Source of the DNA: JANRLJ01 sp034437895
Lineage (GTDB): Bacteria > Chloroflexota > Anaerolineae > Aggregatilineales > Phototrophicaceae
Direction: 5' to 3'
DNA length: 7,247 nt
NCBI GenBank assembly: GCA_034437895.1
Contig: DAOTTO010000341.1
Coordinates: forward strand, 1 to 7,247
Every line of letters begins with the position of its first letter. The stretch's first letter is position 1. This document shows positions 5,728 through 7,247 of this stretch, piece after piece. A model generated the notes under the pieces. It saw nothing but the letters and a program-made list of their open reading frames with translations, searched no databases and was not told the origin of the DNA. The translations under genes and the position numbers were made by a program.

Positions 5728-6945
5728 ATGACACCAAATGGTAAAAATGGACGTGAGACCGTTATCCTCGGCAGTGCGCGCACCCCGCAAGGCCGTTTTC
5801 TGGGGGCATTATCGAGTCTTACTGCCGCTGAACTCGGTCAAATTGCGGTGAGAGCTGCCATCGAGCGCAGCGGCATTAATCCAGACCATATTGATGAGGT
5901 GATCCTCGGCAATGTCGTCGGTGCCGGGGTAGGGCAGGCGCTCCCACGTCAAATCAGCATTGGCGCAGGTATCCCAGAACGGGTGGGTGGGATTACGGTC
6001 AATAAAGTGTGCGGCAGCGGTCTCAAAACGGTGATGCTGGCTTCCAGTGCTATCAAAGCGGAGGATGGCGAGTTATTCATCACAGGAGGCGTGGAGAGTA
6101 TGAGCCGTGCGCCGTATTTAAACGACTCCATCCGCACGGGCAACAAATATGGGTATATTCAGGTGCGCGATTCGCTACAAACAGACGGCTTATGGTGCAG
6201 TTTCCAGAATTGGGCGATGGGCAGCGCGGCAGAGTTCCTCGGAAAACAGATGGAAGTGAGCCGCGAAGAAATGGATGAGTTCGCGCTCCGCAGCCATGAA
6301 TTGGCAGCAGCGGCGACAGATGCGGGGAAGTTCAAGCAGGAGATCGCGCCCGTAATCCTCAAATCCAGAAAAGGTGCGGCTGTTATTGACACGGATGAAC
6401 CTATCCGCCGTGATACGACACTTGAAGCGCTGGCGAAACTGCCTCCGGCATTTGAAAAAGACGGCAGTGTAACGGCGGGCAACGCACCCGGCATGAACGA
6501 TGGCGCAGCTGCACTTGTTGTCAGCAGTCGGGATTATGCCGAAAAGCATGGGCATCCACCGATTGCGCGTATCGTTGGTTATGGTCAGGCGGCGGTTGAT
6601 CCGCAGTGGATATTTTATGCGCCTGTTAAAGCGATTCCTGTCGCGTTGGATCGTGCGGGATGGACGATGGAAGACGTTGATTTATTTGAGATTAATGAGG
6701 CTTTCGCCGCCCAAGTTTTAGGCGATATGCGTGGGCTTGAGCGAGAAGGCTATAATCTTCCGCTCGAAAAGGTGAACGTACACGGCGGCGCAATCGCGCT
6801 TGGTCATCCACTTGGGGCAAGCGGCGGACGTGTTTTAGTGACCTTAATTCATGCGCTGCAAGATCGCGGCCTTAAGCGTGGGTTAGCAGCTTTATGTTTG
6901 GGCGGCGGGGAAGCGGTTGCCTTAGCGGTTGAACTCGAAAATTAA
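5728..6945 (+). CDS. Thiolase family protein (acetyl-CoA C-acetyltransferase type)
   Basis: This 405-residue enzyme should join two acetyl-CoA to acetoacetyl-CoA or run the reverse thiolysis, in the cytoplasm. The four thiolase signatures are present: CGS at Cys95 (VNKVCGSGLK, the acyl-carrying nucleophile), NEAF at 323-326, GHP with His360 (HGGAIALGHPLGASG) and CLG with Cys390 (the acid/base Cys). TGGVESMSRAPY (119-130) and TAGNAPGMNDGAAAL (249-263) are also typical. The length suits the biosynthetic AtoB/PhaA group; the degradative FadA group is close and cannot be excluded, and longer-chain substrates are possible. An oddity is WAMG at 162-165, where many biosynthetic enzymes have HMG; the His at this place lines the active site in the Zoogloea enzyme. 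The second motif of that block, SAAEF, is normal. No acyl-CoA dehydrogenase or hydratase gene lies beside it in the window, so the pathway (ketone bodies, polyhydroxyalkanoate, mevalonate or beta-oxidation) is not set by context. Confidence 0.95.
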   Translation: MTPNGKNGRETVILGSARTPQGRFLGALSSLTAAELGQIAVRAAIERSGINPDHIDEVILGNVVGAGVGQALPRQISIGAGIPERVGGITVNKVCGSGLKTVMLASSAIKAEDGELFITGGVESMSRAPYLNDSIRTGNKYGYIQVRDSLQTDGLWCSFQNWAMGSAAEFLGKQMEVSREEMDEFALRSHELAAAATDAGKFKQEIAPVILKSRKGAAVIDTDEPIRRDTTLEALAKLPPAFEKDGSVTAGNAPGMNDGAAALVVSSRDYAEKHGHPPIARIVGYGQAAVDPQWIFYAPVKAIPVALDRAGWTMEDVDLFEINEAFAAQVLGDMRGLEREGYNLPLEKVNVHGGAIALGHPLGASGGRVLVTLIHALQDRGLKRGLAALCLGGGEAVALAVELEN

Positions 6946-6966
6946 GTGTCTCAACCAGGTGGTTTT

Positions 6967-7005
6967 GTAGGGCGCAAGGCTTCGCGCCCCTACTTTGCTG
7001 TTTTT
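6967..7005 (+). terminator. Hairpin and delayed T-run after the thiolase gene; also an intergenic palindromic repeat
   Basis: GTAGGGCGC (6967-6975) pairs with GCGCCCCTAC (6984-6993) with one bulged C, giving a strong GC-rich stem 21 bases after the thiolase stop. TTTTT follows only after a further seven bases (7001-7005), so termination may be imperfect. The GTAGGG(G)CGC...GCGCCCCTAC palindrome is the kind of dispersed intergenic repeat I recall from Chloroflexota and cyanobacteria, so this may be a repeat unit doing double duty. Confidence 0.55.
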
Positions 7006-7019
7006 ACCGAAAAAGGCCG

Positions 7020-7044
7020 TAAAGCCCCTAGCTTTAGATAGGGG
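7020..7044. repeat. Two overlapping, mutually exclusive hairpins with a CTTTAG loop
   Basis: CCCCTA (7025-7030) pairs with TAGGGG (7039-7044) around an 8-base loop, GCTTTAGA. Alternatively TAAAGC (7020-7025) pairs with GCTTTA (7031-7036) around CCCTA; the two cannot form together. A C-rich/G-rich stem closing on CTTTAG resembles the subterminal hairpins at the right ends of many IS200/IS605-family elements. Read on the minus strand, the larger stem is followed by CTTTACGGCCTTTTT, which could act as a terminator for a gene entering from the right. Confidence 0.45.
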
Positions 7045-7102
7045 GATATAAGGCGTAGAAAATCTTGCAGCTTGAAACCATTGGCGCTATACTTCCATTC
7101 AT

Positions 7103-7152
7103 TCGATTGGCACATTGCACGAGGCGTAAAGCCCGGTAATTGAGCCAATCGA
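7103..7152. repeat. Nine-bp perfect inverted repeat enclosing a small inner hairpin
   Basis: TCGATTGGC (7103-7111) and GCCAATCGA (7144-7152) are perfect complements around a 32-base spacer. That spacer contains a smaller GGC-GTAAA-GCC hairpin. The nested arrangement suggests selected structure rather than a chance palindrome, but no known RNA family or operator was recognised. Confidence 0.5.
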
Positions 7153-7181
7153 GGCACTTTAACAACGGAATATAGGCGGTT

Positions 7182-7200
7182 GTGGCAAATAGGTTGCCAC
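7182..7200. repeat. Seven-bp perfect hairpin at the right end
   Basis: GTGGCAA (7182-7188) and TTGCCAC (7194-7200) are perfect complements around a 5-base loop, extendable by a G-T pair. No T-run follows on the plus strand. It adds to the cluster of hairpins in this gene-free tract. Confidence 0.45.
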
Positions 7201-7247
7201 GTAAAATATTCAACCAACAAGGTCTGTGTTTTGAGATGGGGCATCAT

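Larger units (their letters stand above)
6946..7247. other. Non-coding right end, rich in inverted repeats
   Basis: I find no convincing gene in these 302 bases. An 85-codon minus-strand frame runs from the window edge to about 6990 but crosses two palindromes and resembles no known protein. The tract has at least four separate inverted repeats (6967-6993, 7025-7044, 7103-7152, 7182-7200). It also has a recurring GGC(C)GTAAAGCCC word, near 7015-7027 and 7132-7143. Possible explanations are transcription termination between genes, a decayed or non-autonomous IS200/IS605-type element, or a structured RNA. Confidence 0.5.

Noticed and set aside
6946..7041. GTG frame of 31 codons directly after the thiolase stop
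   Set aside because: It runs through the terminator hairpin, has no ribosome site of its own and no conserved look.
6990..7247. 85-codon minus-strand open frame reaching the window edge
   Set aside because: It ends inside the post-thiolase palindrome, crosses several inverted repeats, has no recognisable family pattern, and another minus-strand frame is equally open (about 68 codons). Its upstream part is outside the window, so a gene tail is not fully excluded, but I would not annotate it.

Overview
The window looks like chromosomal DNA from a bacterium, most probably a member of the Chloroflexota (Anaerolineae-like). That placement is an inference. It rests on the style of two lineage-type membrane proteins (an acidic 70-residue protein with an FLGMTP..R motif before one C-terminal helix, and a 466-residue protein with one N-terminal membrane anchor), on the C-terminus of the acylase, and on a GTAGGG...CCCTAC intergenic palindrome of a kind common in such genomes. 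Base composition is balanced and codon use looks even across the genes. No complete mobile element, tRNA, rRNA or CRISPR array is visible.

Layout. Bases 1-2255 (+) hold most of a penicillin-acylase family N-terminal nucleophile hydrolase whose 5' end lies outside the window. It ends at a hairpin terminator (about 2286-2316) placed between converging genes. From 2343 to 4981 three genes lie on the minus strand. In transcription order they are a biotin-protein ligase of the short BirA type (4981-4226), a 466-residue single-pass membrane protein of unknown function (4084-2684) and a 70-residue single-pass membrane protein (2555-2343). Bases 4982-5108 form a compact divergent promoter region: an extended -10 faces birA and a good -35/-10 pair faces the next gene. 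From 5109 to 6945 on the plus strand come a HIT-family nucleotide hydrolase/phosphorylase and a thiolase (acetyl-CoA C-acetyltransferase type). The last 300 bases (6946-7247) hold no convincing gene but are dense in inverted repeats, one of which resembles an IS200/IS605 end hairpin.

How the genes fit together. BirA (activates acetyl-CoA carboxylase and other biotin enzymes) and the thiolase (acetyl-CoA/acetoacetyl-CoA interconversion) both touch acyl-CoA metabolism. They are in different transcription units, however, so a functional link is not demonstrated. The HIT protein is likely housekeeping (dinucleotide polyphosphate turnover). The acylase is a probable exported amide hydrolase of unknown substrate. 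I see no defence, secretion or biosynthetic system here. The most unusual items are the two uncharacterised membrane proteins, the hairpin-rich right end, and the arrangement upstream of the thiolase.
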